Origin: Prionace glauca | Lineage: Eukaryota; Chordata; Chondrichthyes; Carcharhiniformes; Carcharhinidae | Assembly (NCBI GenBank): GCA_037974335.1 | Contig: CM075728.1 | Coordinates: 112,649,476-112,713,475, forward strand | Length of the DNA stretch: 64,000 bases | Reading direction: 5' to 3' | In this document: positions 1-11,430 of the stretch, piece by piece | How the letters are laid out: the number at the start of each line of letters is the position of its first letter | Numbering within the stretch: position 1 is the stretch's first letter | Position numbers and translations under genes: made by a program | Notes under the pieces: model-generated | What the model saw: only the letters and a program-made list of their open reading frames with translations | What the model was told of the DNA's origin: nothing | The model's database searches: none

Positions 1-540
1 CAAATCCATGTATCTGCACAGCAAACAGTGATAGTCACTGAGCTGTTGTGTTGCCCAGCATCTGGTCCAGTTTAAGCGTACACTAACGACATGAAGTACT
101 AGGCTATTCTCGAAACAACCAAGAGCAGCCCTCGTACGACCCATCGTGTGTATGTCCCTTGTTGGACAACAAGGCGGACCGAAGCACCTGTGGATTAAAA
201 GAGAAAAACATCAGTATCATCCACATCCTTATACACACATTCAAGGGAATCCCCAAGTGAAAACAAATGAGCCAGAAAATATGTTGATTCCCAGGGACAT
301 CCCAAGGCTCCTGAACCTTATTTAAAACAGTCTCCAATATCCCTCCATCTCCATCCCGCTCATGTGCCTATCCAAGTAACGCTTAAACAACTCCAGCGTA
401 CCTACTTCCACCACCTTGCTTGGCAGTGCATTCCATACCCCCACTACCCTCTGTGTGGAAAAACCTCCCTCTAACATCCGAATTATACCTCGCACCCCCC
501 TCACCCTAAGCCCGTGGCCCCTCGTAATGTGCTCCATTAA
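1..540 (-). mobile_element. CR1-type LINE, 3' end and 3' UTR, cut by window edge
   Basis: The minus strand at 322-537 encodes the C-terminal end of a CR1-like reverse transcriptase (motifs TRGHGLRVRG, FSTQRVVGVWNALPS). Positions 1-320 are its 3' UTR and match 63040-63270 in the same orientation (shared words such as gacatgaagtactaggc). The 3' terminus lies left of the window. The copy is 5'-truncated at about 540, where a + strand CR1 fragment follows. Confidence 0.8.
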
Positions 541-639
541 AAAAAAACAGGATCTAGATCCAGATACATATTTTCACCAAAAACTAATCGTCTCTTTCTT
601 GGGACATCTCCTACTGTGCACCAGTAGTATTTCTCTGAT

Positions 640-928
640 AAAGAAATCTAGCACGAGGGGGCATGGCTTTAAATTAAGGGGTGGTAGTTATCGGACGGAT
701 GTCAGGGGTAGGTTCTTTACCCAGAGGGTGGTGAGGGATTAGAATGCCCTGCCTGCTGCAGTTGTAAATGCGCCTAGTTTGGGGGCATTTAAGAGATCCG
801 TGGATAGGTTTATGGACAAAAAGGGATTGGTTTAGGTTAGTGGGTCATTGTTTTTGTAACTGGTTGGCGCAACATCGTGGGCCGAAGGGCCTGTTCTGCG
901 CTGTAATGTTCTATGTTCTATGTTCTAA
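640..928 (+). mobile_element. CR1-type LINE 3' fragment with intact tail
   Basis: The + strand carries the CR1 C-terminal motif (TRGHGFKLRGG, FFTQRVV) and then the family 3' tail gggccgaagggcctgttctg, ending in about three copies of a TTCTATG-type heptamer at 908-927. Short terminal direct repeats of this kind are characteristic of CR1 LINEs. The copy is strongly 5'-truncated. Confidence 0.8.
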
Positions 929-1995
929 GTTTCACTGAAATCAGGCCATTCAGTTTTGAGATACAATTGGGGCGATTTTGAAACTGCACACTCCGTGTAC
1001 GGGAATGGCGGTGCGTGTTCAAAATCCGGAGAGCGCAATTTGTGCTGTCCAGTTTCCGAGTGCCGATCTTTCCAGCCTCTTGCCAGTGGAGCGGTATGAA
1101 ACATTGTGGTGGGATGGCAGTACGCTCCTTTTAACACATTAGCATGTCATTAACAACACTTTCTCCAGATCTTCCGCTCTCACCAGATACGCTGTCTCCA
1201 TTTACAACAGGTTCAACCAGACATAAACCTGTCATGGGATTCTTCCCGGGGCGTAACGGTGAGCATAGCCAGAGGACAGAGACATGGCAGAGAAGTGGTC
1301 CAGCCCTTTAGCACAGATTGGCACTGCCAAGTTGACACCATGCACACCACCAACCTGGCTATGCCAATCAGTGCCAAGTGTTGGCCCCATTCTGAACCTC
1401 ATGAGGATTCATTCACATTTGGTTGTGGGCCTGGAGCGGATTGAGGAGCAGGGAGTGCCAGTAATGGCTGTGGGCTGGATGGGCACTGGCTCCTTAACTA
1501 CTTTTGGCAGAGTGCCATAAGATCTGTAGAGAAAATCGAAAGGTTTCTCTGGACTGAAACACGCCAGTTTTCTCACCAGAAGCAACATTTTACCATTTTC
1601 GGTAGCTTCTTCCCATTGTTTCCAAACATACAAATAGACTAACAAATGAGCAATAACATTACCTCCAAACACGTTCACTGTGATAGGTTATTCTGGTTTT
1701 TTTTATGTGGCATTGGTTGTGAGCGAAGAGCAGTTTACTATGAGCAGAGGGCAACGTGTCCCTCTTATAAAAGTATCGAGATTTTTTTACATTTAGCTAA
1801 GCAATCAAATAATCCTTAAATTAACAAATATTTTAAAAATTGCCACCTTTAACTTTGTAGCAATCCCATAGTCAAGCACAGAAGTATCACCTTGGATTCT
1901 GTGCTTAAGCCATAGAGTGGAGCTCGAACCCATAACATTATGAATTAACACCAAGATTGCTGCCAATTGAAGTAACTGAATAGTGGAAGGCTGTG
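929..1995. other. Low-copy sequence, no gene recognised
   Basis: About 1 kb with no repeat or exon that I recognise. Several short ORFs overlap on both strands, with no splice-site context or family motif. It may be 5' flank or intron of the Ig gene that begins downstream. Confidence 0.4.
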
Positions 1996-2400
1996 TGTAA
2001 GAACATAAGAACATAAGAAATAGGAGCAGGAGTAGGCCATCTAGTCCTTCGAGCCTGCCCCGCCATTCAATAAGATCATGGCTGATCTGTCGTGGCTCAG
2101 TTCCACCTTCCCGCCCTCTCCCCATAATCCTTAATCCCTTCTCTTATCAAAAACCCATCAACCCGTTTCTTAAAAATATTTAGCGAGGCAGCCTCCACCA
2201 CTTCAACGGGCAGAGAATTCCAGAGATTCACCACCCTTTGAGTGAAGAAGTTCCTCCTCAACTCTGTTCTAAACCGCCTCCCCTTTATCTTGAGGCTGTG
2301 CCCCCTAGTCCTACTGTCTTTTTTAAGTGGGAAGAGTCTCTCCACCTCTATCCTATCCATCCCATTCATCATCTTATACGCCTCAATGTACAGGCCTTGG
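1996..2400 (-). mobile_element. CR1-type LINE 3' fragment (antisense)
   Basis: It begins with the reverse complement of the common tail (gaacataagaaataggagca) and encodes on the minus strand the RT C-terminus: YKMMNGMDRIEVERLFPLKK, TRGHSLKIKGRRFRTE, FFTQRVVNLWNSLPVEVVE. The reading frame is open for about 100 codons, so this copy is relatively young. It closely matches the + strand copy ending at 7018. Confidence 0.85.
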
Positions 2401-2666
2401 TGACAGGATTCTGTCAAATATTAACAATGGTTAATACATTCCATTTGCCATTGGGCTTTTGAATAGCAAACTATCAAATGTTCTCATTATATAACACAAA
2501 ATATTACCTCAATGACTTCAATTTAGCAGAGATTTGCCTGTATCTACATTGTAAATATCATGATTCTCATAAGGGCTCTGGATCTGAACTGGCAGTTCGC
2601 TAATCCTGCTTTAGTTACAAAGCTGCCATAAAATGAGTAACATCAAATCACTCACTTGAAGAGACT

Positions 2667-2936
2667 CGAACTATGATAGAATGGTCCCTTTAAGGGGACA
2701 GGTATGAGTGTGTCATGGGACTCTACTGGGGCCTATCTGGGGAAGTGCATGAACTATCACCCACTGGGTGTTAGAGTGTGGGTCCTGTTAAGAGGGAACC
2801 TTTGGTGTGAGCCTGGCAATTGATGAAACTAGACCTGTAGCTGCATTGAGCTTATTGCATGTAGTTTTATCTTTCCTTCAATAAACCACTGTTGTGATTC
2901 AAAATTTCCTTGTCATGATATCTCGTGCTACAACAT
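2667..2936. mobile_element. Possible solo LTR fossil, uncertain
   Basis: A compact unit starting TG and ending CA, with an AATAAA signal in its right third (2879-2884). That layout would fit a solitary LTR. No clear target duplication and no internal region were seen. It could equally be another short repeat. Confidence 0.2.
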
Positions 2937-3176
2937 AAACAATGGTTCATTAGCTTGTTAATATCCCGATGCAACCAAGAAGACTCAGTTTGAGCAAAGT
3001 TTGTACGTCACTTGGTGAAAGTGAAACAGCTGATGCTGCAAACCAATTAATCCGCCCATCGAATTTTTAAATAAACATTCCTGTCAGTTCAGTTTCTAGT
3101 TTGTGTCTCAATAAGAATACGCGGGAGAGAGCCGCAACATAAGAGTTCATATCACAATAATGCTTTTGTTTTGTAG

Positions 3177-3599
3177 TTCCGCCAACAATCAGTGATATCA
3201 AGAAACCACATGAAATTAGTGATGGTGAGGAAGCCATTCTGTGTTGGGACGTTACTGTGTTCAGACCAGAGCTGATTAACATTGTTGTATCTGTGAAAAG
3301 GAAAGGGCAGCAGGAAGCAAAGCAGCTATTTCACTGGAAAATTTCAGCAGAGTTGTTATCAGGACCAAAGAGAGTAACTAGTCCCCTCAAAAATGTATTG
3401 AACGGCAAGAAAGACAATTCCTTCAGTGCTGACACGCCAGAATGTCAACGCAAATCTGATGGATTTTTCTGCATTCCCTGCTCCATTAATTTGTATCCTG
3501 ATGTATCCAAGGATGATGGTGCTGAATTAATCATTGAAGTTAAACGGGATGCCACTGAGGAAACTTGGACAAAAAGCACAGTATTGAAGGTCACAGCAG
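3177..3599 (+). CDS. Ig-like (C1-type) domain exon, cassette A of an Ig-superfamily gene
   Basis: A 423-nt exon bounded by an acceptor (ttttgtag) and donor (gtaatt), phase 1 at both ends, the usual layout of a one-domain Ig exon. It encodes 141 residues starting PPTISDIKKP. The domain follows the C1-set plan: a B-strand segment (GEEAILCWDV), a C-strand region without the usual tryptophan (INIVVSVKRKG), a central loop, then the E-F region (SDGFF, SINLYPDVSKDDGAEL) and a G strand ending TKSTVLKVTAG. Odd point: the F-strand position where Cys is expected reads ELIIEVK, so the canonical B-F disulfide is missing, although other Cys residues are present. Receptors of the SIRP, butyrophilin or tapasin type have such domains, but I cannot assign a named gene. 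The paralogous exon at 9800-10222 has the same length and phase. No stop codon interrupts it. Confidence 0.8.
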
Positions 3600-3784
3600 G
3601 TAATTTCTGTATGTTGTATATTACAAAAACTCATACGATTGTGAAAACTTGAATATAAAGAGAGCTTGAAATGCTATTTTCCTTCAATATTATGATGAAA
3701 TTTAGCAAATCCTACATTTTATCAAATGTCTGTGCAGTAATTTGGTCAGAAGTTATTTACTGGTTCAGATCAGCACTGTCAAAG

Positions 3785-4332
3785 AGGACTTGAGAACAGG
3801 AGCAGTACAGGGCCTTAGTGAGACTGCACCTGGGGTATTGTTTGCAGTTTGGTACTTTATCAAAGAAAGAATACACTTGCCTTAGAGGGAGTTCAGTGAA
3901 GGCTCACCAGACTGATTCCTGGGATTGCAGGATCGTCATACGGAGAGAGATTGGATCGACTGGGCCCTTATTCACTGGAGTTTAGAAGAATGAGAGGGAA
4001 ACTAATTGAAAGGTATCAAATCCTGACAAGGTTGGACAGACTGGATGCAGAGATGTTGTTTCTTCATGCTGGGTCACAATCTCAGGATATAGGCTCGGCC
4101 ATTTAGGACTGAGACATGTGAATTCTCGACCACAGAAGGTTGTGGAGGCCAAGTTGCTAAATGTATTTAAGAAGGAAATGGATAGATTTCCAGATTCTAA
4201 AGGAGTCCAGGGGATACAGGGAGAAAGTGAAAATATGTCGTTGAGGTAGAGGATCAGCTGTGATCGATGATGGAGCAGGCAAAAAAGGGCCAAGTGGCCT
4301 ACACCTGCTCCTATTTCCCATGTTTCTGAATC
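3785..4332 (+). mobile_element. CR1-type LINE 3' fragment, diverged
   Basis: The + strand resembles the CR1 C-terminal coding region and tail (ctggagtttagaagaatgag; then gtggcctacacctgctccta). Reading frames are broken many times, so this is an old copy. It lies in the intron between Ig exon A and its linker exon. Confidence 0.75.
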
Positions 4333-4794
4333 ACTGAGTTGAAACCTCTTTTGCAACATTGGCTGGAATTCTCCAGCCATTCACACTCCGCCACCTCTGC
4401 AAACATGGACAGAGAATTTGGCACTCAGCTAAGTTTCTCTTCATTGCAGCAGAACCTGAGATTCCTGCTGGTGTGAAGGGCTAGAAAATCCCAGCTCCTG
4501 TCAGTACTCTATGTAGAGTTGAGGATGACTTGTTTGCAAACTAAAAATTCCTTCTCAGGTGACTATGGAGTTCTGTGGTCTCAGTAACAGGTGGGACGTA
4601 TGGTGGTTGGAGGATCTGGTGGTTGGGGTGTATAGATTGCCAGACGCTGCTTTCACTGTCAACACTTGGCTTTAGCTTGCTCTCGACAATGGAACTTGAG
4701 TGTTCAGTTCCTTCCTAAATATTTTTTGTCCACATTGGGGGTTCTTGGGTCTCGGATTCCCAGGTGCCAATGGGATGTTGCAGTTTTTCAAAAG

Positions 4795-4930
4795 AGCATA
4801 TCTTCAAAATATATTCAAAGAATATGCTTCCACCACCTTTTCAGAAAGAGTTCCAAAACTCACAACCCTCTGAGAGAATAGATTTCATCTCGCCTCCGTT
4901 TTACATGGTCAACCCCTTTAAAACAATGAC
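4795..4930 (-). mobile_element. Small CR1 remnant (antisense)
   Basis: About 130 bp matching the part of CR1 that encodes the conserved R-ENFFSQRVVS/ELWNSL segment, in antisense (agagttccaaaactcacaac, ctccgttttaca). Heavily diverged. Confidence 0.5.
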
Positions 4931-5639
4931 CTGCTGGTGTCCACCAGAGGAGGAGGGCGGGCTCAGATGGATCTATAGTTGGGGTGGGAGGGTGGGGCGG
5001 AGGATGGACTTGGGAGAATCTTGCAAACTGAAAATAATGCAGCATCTTCTTTGTGCTGCCTAATTTTCTATGGGAAAGGTAATTAAACTACAGTGTCCCA
5101 GTGAGCAATCAGTGACCTGTATAATACATTTGTGATCTGTAACTGGATTGTTGATGTCCCTGTAGCCATGAGCCAGGTGCTTAAATGTTCAGTCATGTGG
5201 TGAACTTGGAAGAATTGTCCCCATGGTGGAACTTGGTTGGAAAAAATAAGATTCAAGGAGATTACGAAATCTGGGAAATCAACCATTGTGAAAAGAAGTT
5301 TGTATTGGCAACCCTTCTCTCTCATTCCATGGCAGATGTGCCCCTACTTATGAATGTGATTTGTACGGGCAACGTTGGGTGCAGCTAATCTGCCTCTGGA
5401 GCAGCCTTGTATCCTTTCTTTCATCTTGTTTTCATCTGAACATTGCACAGAATATATATTTTGAAATATTTTCCCAAATTTTTTCTGTCAGGTCTTTAGT
5501 TCCTGTGATTATAATTTTGACATTATCTTCCAAAGGTAATTCCTCTAATTCTGGGCAATGTTCGATGAAAACAAGATGAACAAGATATTGTGTATCGACA
5601 CAGTAATGTTTATGATCCCTTAAGGTTGCCAAATTAATA
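4931..5639. other. Intron sequence of the Ig gene, nothing recognised
   Basis: No exon, known repeat or RNA gene seen. Small ORFs on both strands are unsupported. Confidence 0.4.
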
Positions 5640-7018
5640 GAATTAGTCTTGAGAGATAGGATTAACTGTCACATAGAAAGTAATGGACTTGCCAGAAATG
5701 GCCAGCATGGATTTGTTAAAGGAAGGTCTTATCTCACAAATTTGATTGAATTCTTTGAAGAAGTGACAAGAAGTGTTGATGAAGTAGTGCAGTGAATGCT
5801 GTGTACATGGATTGTAGCAAGGCGTTTGACAAGGACCCAAATGAAATATTGGTCAATAAAATAAAAGCCCATGGGATACTGGGTAATGTGGAAAACTGGA
5901 TAAAAAGTTGGCTTAGGAACAGGAAACAAAGGGTAATGGTTCATAAATGCCCTGTGAATGGAAAGTTGTTTCAAGTGGTTTTCACAGGGCTCAGTGCTGA
6001 GGCACTTAACGTGGGTTTTCTGGCCATGCTTGCCCCAAGATCAGAAATTCCAACCCGAGGTCAATGATCTTTTGCATGGTTCACCCCCACCCACTACAAT
6101 TCCCCTGGCAGGCAGGATGAGAAAATGTCATCCTTACTGTTCTTGCTACACATTACCAATTTGCTGGGCGAATGGGCCAGGAACTGGCAAATGGAATTTA
6201 ATGTTGGCAAGTGCAAGGTGGTCCACTTTGGTAGGAATAATGGTAGGAAAGACTATTACTTATGTGGCGAAAAACTGCAGCAGGCGACGGTGCAGAGGGA
6301 CCTCGGGGTCCTTGTGCATGAGTAACAAAAACCCAGCTTGCAGGTGCAGCAGGTGGTCAGGAAGGCGAATGAGATGCTGGCCTTCATAGCGAGGGGGATT
6401 GAATATAAAAGTAGGGAGGTCTTGCTGCGGCTGTATAGGGCATTGGTGAGGCCGCAGCTGGAATATTGTGTGCAGTTTTGGGCGCCATGCTTATGCAAGG
6501 ATATTTTGGCCTTGGAGGGAGTGCAGAGGAGGTTTACTAGGCTGATACCGGAGTTGAGGGGGTTGAGCTATGAGGAGAGGCTGAATAAACTCGGCTTGTA
6601 CTCGTTATAGTTTAGAAGAATGAGGGGAGATCTCATTGAGACATATAAGATGATGAATGGGATGGATAGGATAGAGGTGGACAGACTCTTCCCGCTCAGA
6701 AAGGACAGTAGGACTAGGGGGCACAGCCTCAAGTTAAAGGGGGGACGGTTTAGAACGGAGTTGAGGAAGAACTTCTTCACTCAAAGGGTGGTGAATCTCT
6801 GGAATTCTCTGCCTGTTGAAGTGGTGGAGGCTGCCTCGCTAAATATTTTTAAGAAGAGGGTTGATGGGTTTTTGATAAGAGAGGGGATTAAGGGTTATGG
6901 GGAGAGGGCGGGAATGTCGAACTGAGTCACGACAGATCAGCCATGATCTTATTGAATGGCGGGGCAGGCTCGAGGGGCCAGATGGCCTACTCCTGCTCCT
7001 ATTTCTTATGTTCTTATA
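5640..7018 (+). mobile_element. CR1-type LINE, 5'-truncated, RT region to 3' tail
   Basis: The + strand first gives mid-RT text (AVYMDCSKAFDKD, the catalytic-domain 'FDK' block; then IKSWLRNRKQRVMV), then the EWARNWQMEFNVGKCKVVHFGR block, LGVLVHE, LVRPQLEYCVQFWAPCL and the long C-terminus to 6925, ending in the family tail at 7018. At least three frameshifts or stops divide it. The coding order is normal except that a short GC-rich repeat replaces the YADD region at about 6005-6130. Confidence 0.85.
6005..6130. repeat. Short GC-rich interspersed repeat (inserted in CR1)
   Basis: About 120 bp of the type 'gattttc-gg ... cccgaggtcaatg ... cacccccaccc ... gg-gaatt'. Related copies are at 7370-7480, 18725-18900, 26345-26520, 31490-31720, 34120-34195, 49900-50105 and 55460-55600. 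It has no coding capacity. Its ends are weakly inverted-complementary, so a MITE-like origin is possible but unproven. Confidence 0.5.
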
Positions 7019-7985
7019 TGAATGCACAATTAGGAAAATTGCAGAAGACGCAAATATTGGCTGAGTAATGGATGGTGTAGAGGATAGCCATAATCTACAA
7101 AACGATATATGCTTTGACAGAGTGGATGGTAAAGTGGCAAATGGATTTTAACGTGTGACATCATGCATTTTGGGAGGTCCAACTGAAATAGGGAATACAC
7201 AATAAATGGGAATATACTAAGAGGGGTAGATGAAGTACAGTGAAGATCTTGGTGTACAAGTACACAGGTCCCTAAAGGCAACAGTTCAAATAGACAAGGT
7301 TTTAAAGAAGATATATGGAATGCATTCTTTCAGTGGCAGAGATATAGAGTATAAAAGTAAGGATAAAGGCTGGGATTTTTTGGCCTCGCTCGATCCAAGA
7401 TTGGAAAATCCCATCCGAGGTCAATGGACCTTCCCATTGTCCGCCCCTCACCCAGTGGTGAATGGGGTGGTAGAATTCTGGCGACAACTGAAGTATTGTG
7501 TTCAGTTCTGGTCATCACATTACAGGATGGATGTAACTGCTCTGGAGAGAGTGCAGAGGAGGTTTATAAGAATGTTGCCAGGGCTAGAAAAGTGAACCTA
7601 TCAAGAGAGAGTGGATAGGTTGATGTTATTTTCCTTGAAACAAAGAAGGCTGAGGGGTGACTTGATTGAAGTGACAGAAATATGAGGGGAAGAGAGAGTG
7701 GATACGAGAATTCTAGATCCAGGGGGCAGAGATTGAAGATAAATGGTAGAAGGTGTACAGGGACATGAGGAAGAATTTTTTAAGCTGCCCGAGTTGGTGG
7801 TGAAGGCAGAGATCATAAATTCTTTGAAAAGTACCTGGGACTGCATCTTAAGTGATGTAAGCTATAGGGCTATGGTCCAGTGCAGGACGGTTGGATTAGA
7901 AAGGGCACCAGGGTATCCTTGGGTTGGCATGGACAAGATGGACTGAATGGCATCCTTCTGTGCTATAACATTTCAATGGTTCTAT
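7019..7985 (+). mobile_element. Second CR1-type LINE copy, diverged
   Basis: Immediately follows the tail of the previous CR1. The + strand shows MKYSEDLGVQVHRSLKATVQ, ALERVQRRFIRMLPGLEK and a degenerate C-terminus and tail ending near 7985. A GC-rich repeat is inserted at 7370-7480, between the 'IEYKSKD' and 'YCVQFWSSHYRMD' blocks. Many frame breaks. Confidence 0.8.
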
Positions 7986-8291
7986 GGTCTGATTTGAGTA
8001 CACCCCTCAAATTGGATGAGAAAGTGAGTCAGCTGCAAGTGAGCGCCAAGTAATCATAATTGTTCAAAAAATGTTATCGGATTAGTTCATTACTTGTGTT
8101 TAAAGAAGACTGCACCAAAGAAAATTGGAACATAAGAGTTTATATCAGCTCCCAGAATGTTCCAAGTAGAGGTAACCTGAACAAGAATTAGAATGATTTA
8201 CTTGTAATAATGCCACATTCAGAATTCAAATATGATTGATTAGGAGTATTTTTTCCGCTGTGTATATGTATTGATTATATATCTATTTAAG

Positions 8292-8369
8292 GGCAAGACA
8301 AATGCAAAGAAGGTAAAGATGATCCTGGAAGAACAGTTTTTGAGAAGACGAACATTCCTTTTGGAAGAG
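8292..8369 (+). CDS. Acidic linker exon, cassette A
   Basis: A 78-nt exon between a ttaag acceptor and gtaaat donor, phase 1-1. Read in the frame set by Ig exon A it encodes about 26 mostly charged residues containing KDDPGRTVFE. The linker exon at 11969-12025 shares GQDK and DDPGRTVFE; this copy is 21 nt (7 residues, ending TNIPFGR) longer. It probably forms a hinge or stalk after the Ig domain. Support comes from conserved phase, conserved splice sites and cassette order rather than from a known domain. Confidence 0.65.
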
Positions 8370-9171
8370 GTAAATAAGTATACAATTTCCATTCTTATTG
8401 GTAAATCAGTCAAATATTCTATTACAATAAGCATACAGATAATCTCAGGGTGGATTCCAATCAGGGAGCAACTTTCCAAACTTGTTATGATCCAGGCTTA
8501 AAGTTTCAAAACTCGATTTAGGAGAGAATGCTGCAAAATGCCAAAATTTCAGATGTACTGGAGATAGACATTGTGTTAAACATTTTATTACGCAACAATG
8601 AGTAAAAAGAATGACAGAATATTCTGGGCTTTTCTGGTGCATTGGTTGAGGAAAAAGCATTTTTATTTTAACCAGAGAGATAGTTCATTCTTGTAATCTT
8701 TCACCTGCACGTAAGGAATCAGGTGAGTTTAATTCAAGTTCTAGAAGTTGGCAGCTTGAACTCTGTCACACTTCCCTCAGCTGCACATTGAATCATCACC
8801 TGGATTCTACAAAAGACAAGAACGTTACCATTTACAACTGGACAACTGAAGACCCTGTAGATAGATTGGTCTTGGTGCCAATTTGTTACCATGGGAAGTA
8901 CATTCCACTCACCATTACATTATACGCTATTGAATATCAAATTACTTCAGAATTTCTTATAATTTAAGAATACCAACTACCTGAACATCCTGATATCTTC
9001 AACTCAATAAATGATAAAGCAGGTTACTTTAAGTGCATTGGCACAGTAAAGTCCATCATTGATCTACAGTTCACGAATTCTGCAGAGTCAAATCAGCATC
9101 ACTTACAAAGCTGTGACCAAGGTGCTCTAACAATCAGCCTATTAATAAAACTATTTTGGAACTAAATAATT
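8370..9171. other. Intron sequence shared with 12026-12720
   Basis: No gene seen. It matches the intron after linker B (for example gagaatgctgcaaaatgcca at about 8524 and 12191), which marks the end of the duplicated unit. Confidence 0.6.
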
Positions 9172-9640
9172 TTAAGCACAACTCTCATTCTTTTTGGTTG
9201 TATCACAGCTTGGTTTGTCTCCAGTTCTACCCAGGACTGCAAGAAACTATAAAGCCCAATCCACCATGCAAACCAACCTCCCATCCCTTGACTCTGTCTA
9301 CATTTCAGCTGCCTCAGCAAAGCAGCCATCATAATTAAGGACCCCATGCACCCCGGACATTCCCTCTTCCATCAGGAAAAAGATACAAAAGTCTGAGGTT
9401 ACATACCAATCGACTCAAGAACTGCTTCTTCCCTGCTGCTGTCAGACTTTTGAATGGACTTACCTTGCATTAAGTTGGTCTTTCTATACACCTTAGCTAT
9501 GACTGTAACACTACATTGTGTACTCTCTCCTTTCCTTCTCTATGAATGATATGCTCTGTTTGTATAGCGCGCAAGAAACAATAGTCTTCACTGTGCACTG
9601 ATACATGTGACAAAAATAAATCAAATCAAATCAAACCAAT
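9172..9640 (+). mobile_element. L2-like LINE 3' fragment
   Basis: The + strand encodes the RT C-terminus of the family best seen at 21040-22160 (ITAWYGS-type block diverged; then GKRYKSLRS and FFPAAVRLLN equivalents), and ends in the family tail tgtgacaaaaataaatcaaa at about 9608-9628 with repeats of the final pentamer. Strong 5' truncation. It sits between duplication units A and B. Confidence 0.75.
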
Positions 9641-9799
9641 TGCACATCAGAGAAAGTGGGACAGCAGCAAATGCAAACCAATTAACCGTAATCATTCAGT
9701 AAATGTTGCTGTCAATTCAGTTTGTAATTTTTGTCTACACAAGAATGTTCTGGCAGAATTGGAACCAATTCTGCCACCTTAATGCCTTCTGTTTTGCAG

Positions 9800-10222
9800 T
9801 TCTGCCCACAGCCAGTGATATTAAGATACTGGATGAAACCAGTCACAGTGAGCAAACTGATCGGAATTTGAATGTTATTGTGATCAGTCCAGAGAAGGAG
9901 AAAATTGGCATAGTAGTGACGAGGAAAGGGAAGCAAAAAACAAAGGAATTATTTCCTTGTGAATTTTCAGAAAAGCAATTGTCAGGACCAAAGTGTACAT
10001 CTATTCCCCTAAAAGATGTACCGCCTTTAAGCAAGAAAGATGATTCCTTCAGTGCTGAGGTTCCATATTTACAACATACATCTGATGGATCTGTCCACAT
10101 TCCCGGCTCCATTTCATTGATACCGGATGTCTCCATGAATCAAGGTGATGAGTTAAGCATTGAAGTTAAGCCGGATTCAGAGGACGCTCAGACTAAAAGC
10201 ACAGCACTGAACATCGCAACAG
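9800..10222 (+). CDS. Ig-like (C1-type) domain exon, cassette B
   Basis: A 423-nt exon, acceptor ttttgcag and donor gtaatt, phase 1-1, encoding 141 residues: exactly the length of cassette A. Shared blocks with A include SDIK, LSGPK, IPLKD/SPLKN, KKDDSFSAEVP, SDGS, PGSISLIPDVS and KSTALNIATG. The canonical Ig disulfide is missing at both ends here: the B strand reads NLNVIVIS and the F strand ELSIEVK. The open frame and matched splice sites argue that it is functional or recently so. It may form a second Ig domain of one protein, or belong to a paralogous gene made by tandem duplication; the sequence alone does not decide. Confidence 0.8.
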
Positions 10223-10329
10223 GTAATTTCTACGTTTTACACATCACACAAACTCCTATCCAGTTGTGGTGAAAAACTTAAGCTTGAAGTATTGACACCA
10301 TTATAGAAATTGCCTGAAATGTTGGCTGT

Positions 10330-10830
10330 GATTCTCTCATCACGACCTGCAACTTCCTTAGTGGGAGATTCGCATCGTCGGCCTTGTATCAGGGTTTGTG
10401 TCTGCACCAGGAACTCACGCACATCTCCCAGAGTCAAGTTCCGCACACATGAGGATGGCCTCAACCAGGATTTTGGGTTCATGTCACACTATCTGTAACC
10501 CCCATGACTTGTCTGGGCTTACAAAATCTCACTATCTGTCCTGGCTGGAGACAATACACATCTCTTTAACCTGTGCTTAACACTCTCTCCACTCACACTG
10601 TCTGTACCTTTAAGATTTGATGACCTGTAAAGACTCGCATTCCAACCGTTATTTTGTAAATTGAGTTTGTGTCTTTATATGCCCTGTTTGCGAACACAAC
10701 TCCCACTTACCTGATGAAGTGGCAGTGCTGTGAAAGCTAGTGGCTTGTGCTACAAAATAAACCTGTTGGACTTTTAACCTGGTGCTGTGAGACTTCTTAC
10801 TGTGCTTACCCCAGACCAAAGCCAGTATCT
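10330..10830 (+). mobile_element. Fold-back family element, long form with right arm
   Basis: An unclassified repeat whose right end reads ccaaataaacctgttggact through gacttcttac to a short 'ccagtatctcc' end. Unique internal sequence (10450-10700) matches the reverse complement of 23560-23860. It contains an AATAAA signal near its right end and no ORF. Other copies: 23088-23142, 23513-23880, 32545-32655, 35163-35330, 41678-41877, 61106-61359 and 61880-62026. Confidence 0.6.
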
Positions 10831-10839
10831 CCAACCTCG

Positions 10840-11430
10840 TTCATGTCCAGAACAGCCCTAACCACCCCCCATCCCCGGCAGTCTTAATCTCCTGTCGTCA
10901 TTCCCCCGTCCCCCTCCCACCACCAGCATTGCCGGCTACCCCGACTCCCCCACCACAGTGTCGACTCCCCCCTCGCCCCCGCAGTCCTGCCTCCCACTAG
11001 GCCAACCGTCTACAACCTCACGGCCAGGCCCGATTGCGAGCCTCACTCCTTCTGTCACCACTGAATGCAGAGTGGCAACTGGACCCTCCATCCTCACCAA
11101 TCTCCCTCCAGAGGCTCCACCCCCCCCGCCCCAACTCCTTGATACTGCCCGCTGCCCAGTGGGCAGTGTCAAGATGCACCCTGGGCATTGTCACTTTGCC
11201 CCTTGGGGGGCAGTTCCATGGGGCCAGGTTGACATTGCCAAGTTGGCAATGCCCAGGGGGCACCCCCTTACTCTTGACCTCCTGGGGGGGCCACAATGGC
11301 TTCCTTTCACTACAGCGGGGCTGGGCTGCCAGCTCTCCACTAGTAGGGTGCTATCATAAACCCTGCTGGTATGAAACACTCCTGGCTGGGGGGAGAGGCT
11401 AGCGGGCCTAGAGACTTCAGTCTCAGGCCT
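10840..11430. repeat. C-rich interspersed repeat
   Basis: Pyrimidine-rich block with many CCCC runs. It shares text with 59750-60450 (gcagagtggcaactgg here, gcagagtggcagctgg there). No coding evidence; overlapping ORFs result from low stop density in C-rich sequence. Confidence 0.45.

Larger units (their letters stand above)
2990..8790 (+). repeat. Tandem duplication unit A of the Ig gene
   Basis: Sequence before the Ig exon (3010-3176), the Ig exon, sequence before the linker exon (about 8100-8291) and intron after it (8370-8770) all have counterparts in the same order at 9645-12720. Example: the intron text after both linker exons (cagataatctcagggtg) recurs at 8435 and about 12103. Later CR1 insertions (3785-7985) have stretched this unit to nearly twice the length of unit B. 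Confidence 0.8.

Noticed and set aside
2667-2936. Confident LTR call
   Set aside because: TG...CA ends and AATAAA are suggestive, but no target duplication or partner was found, so only a low-confidence entry is given.
10958-11402. Overlapping 120-130-codon frames
   Set aside because: They fall within the C-rich repeat on both strands and in several frames; compositional artefact.
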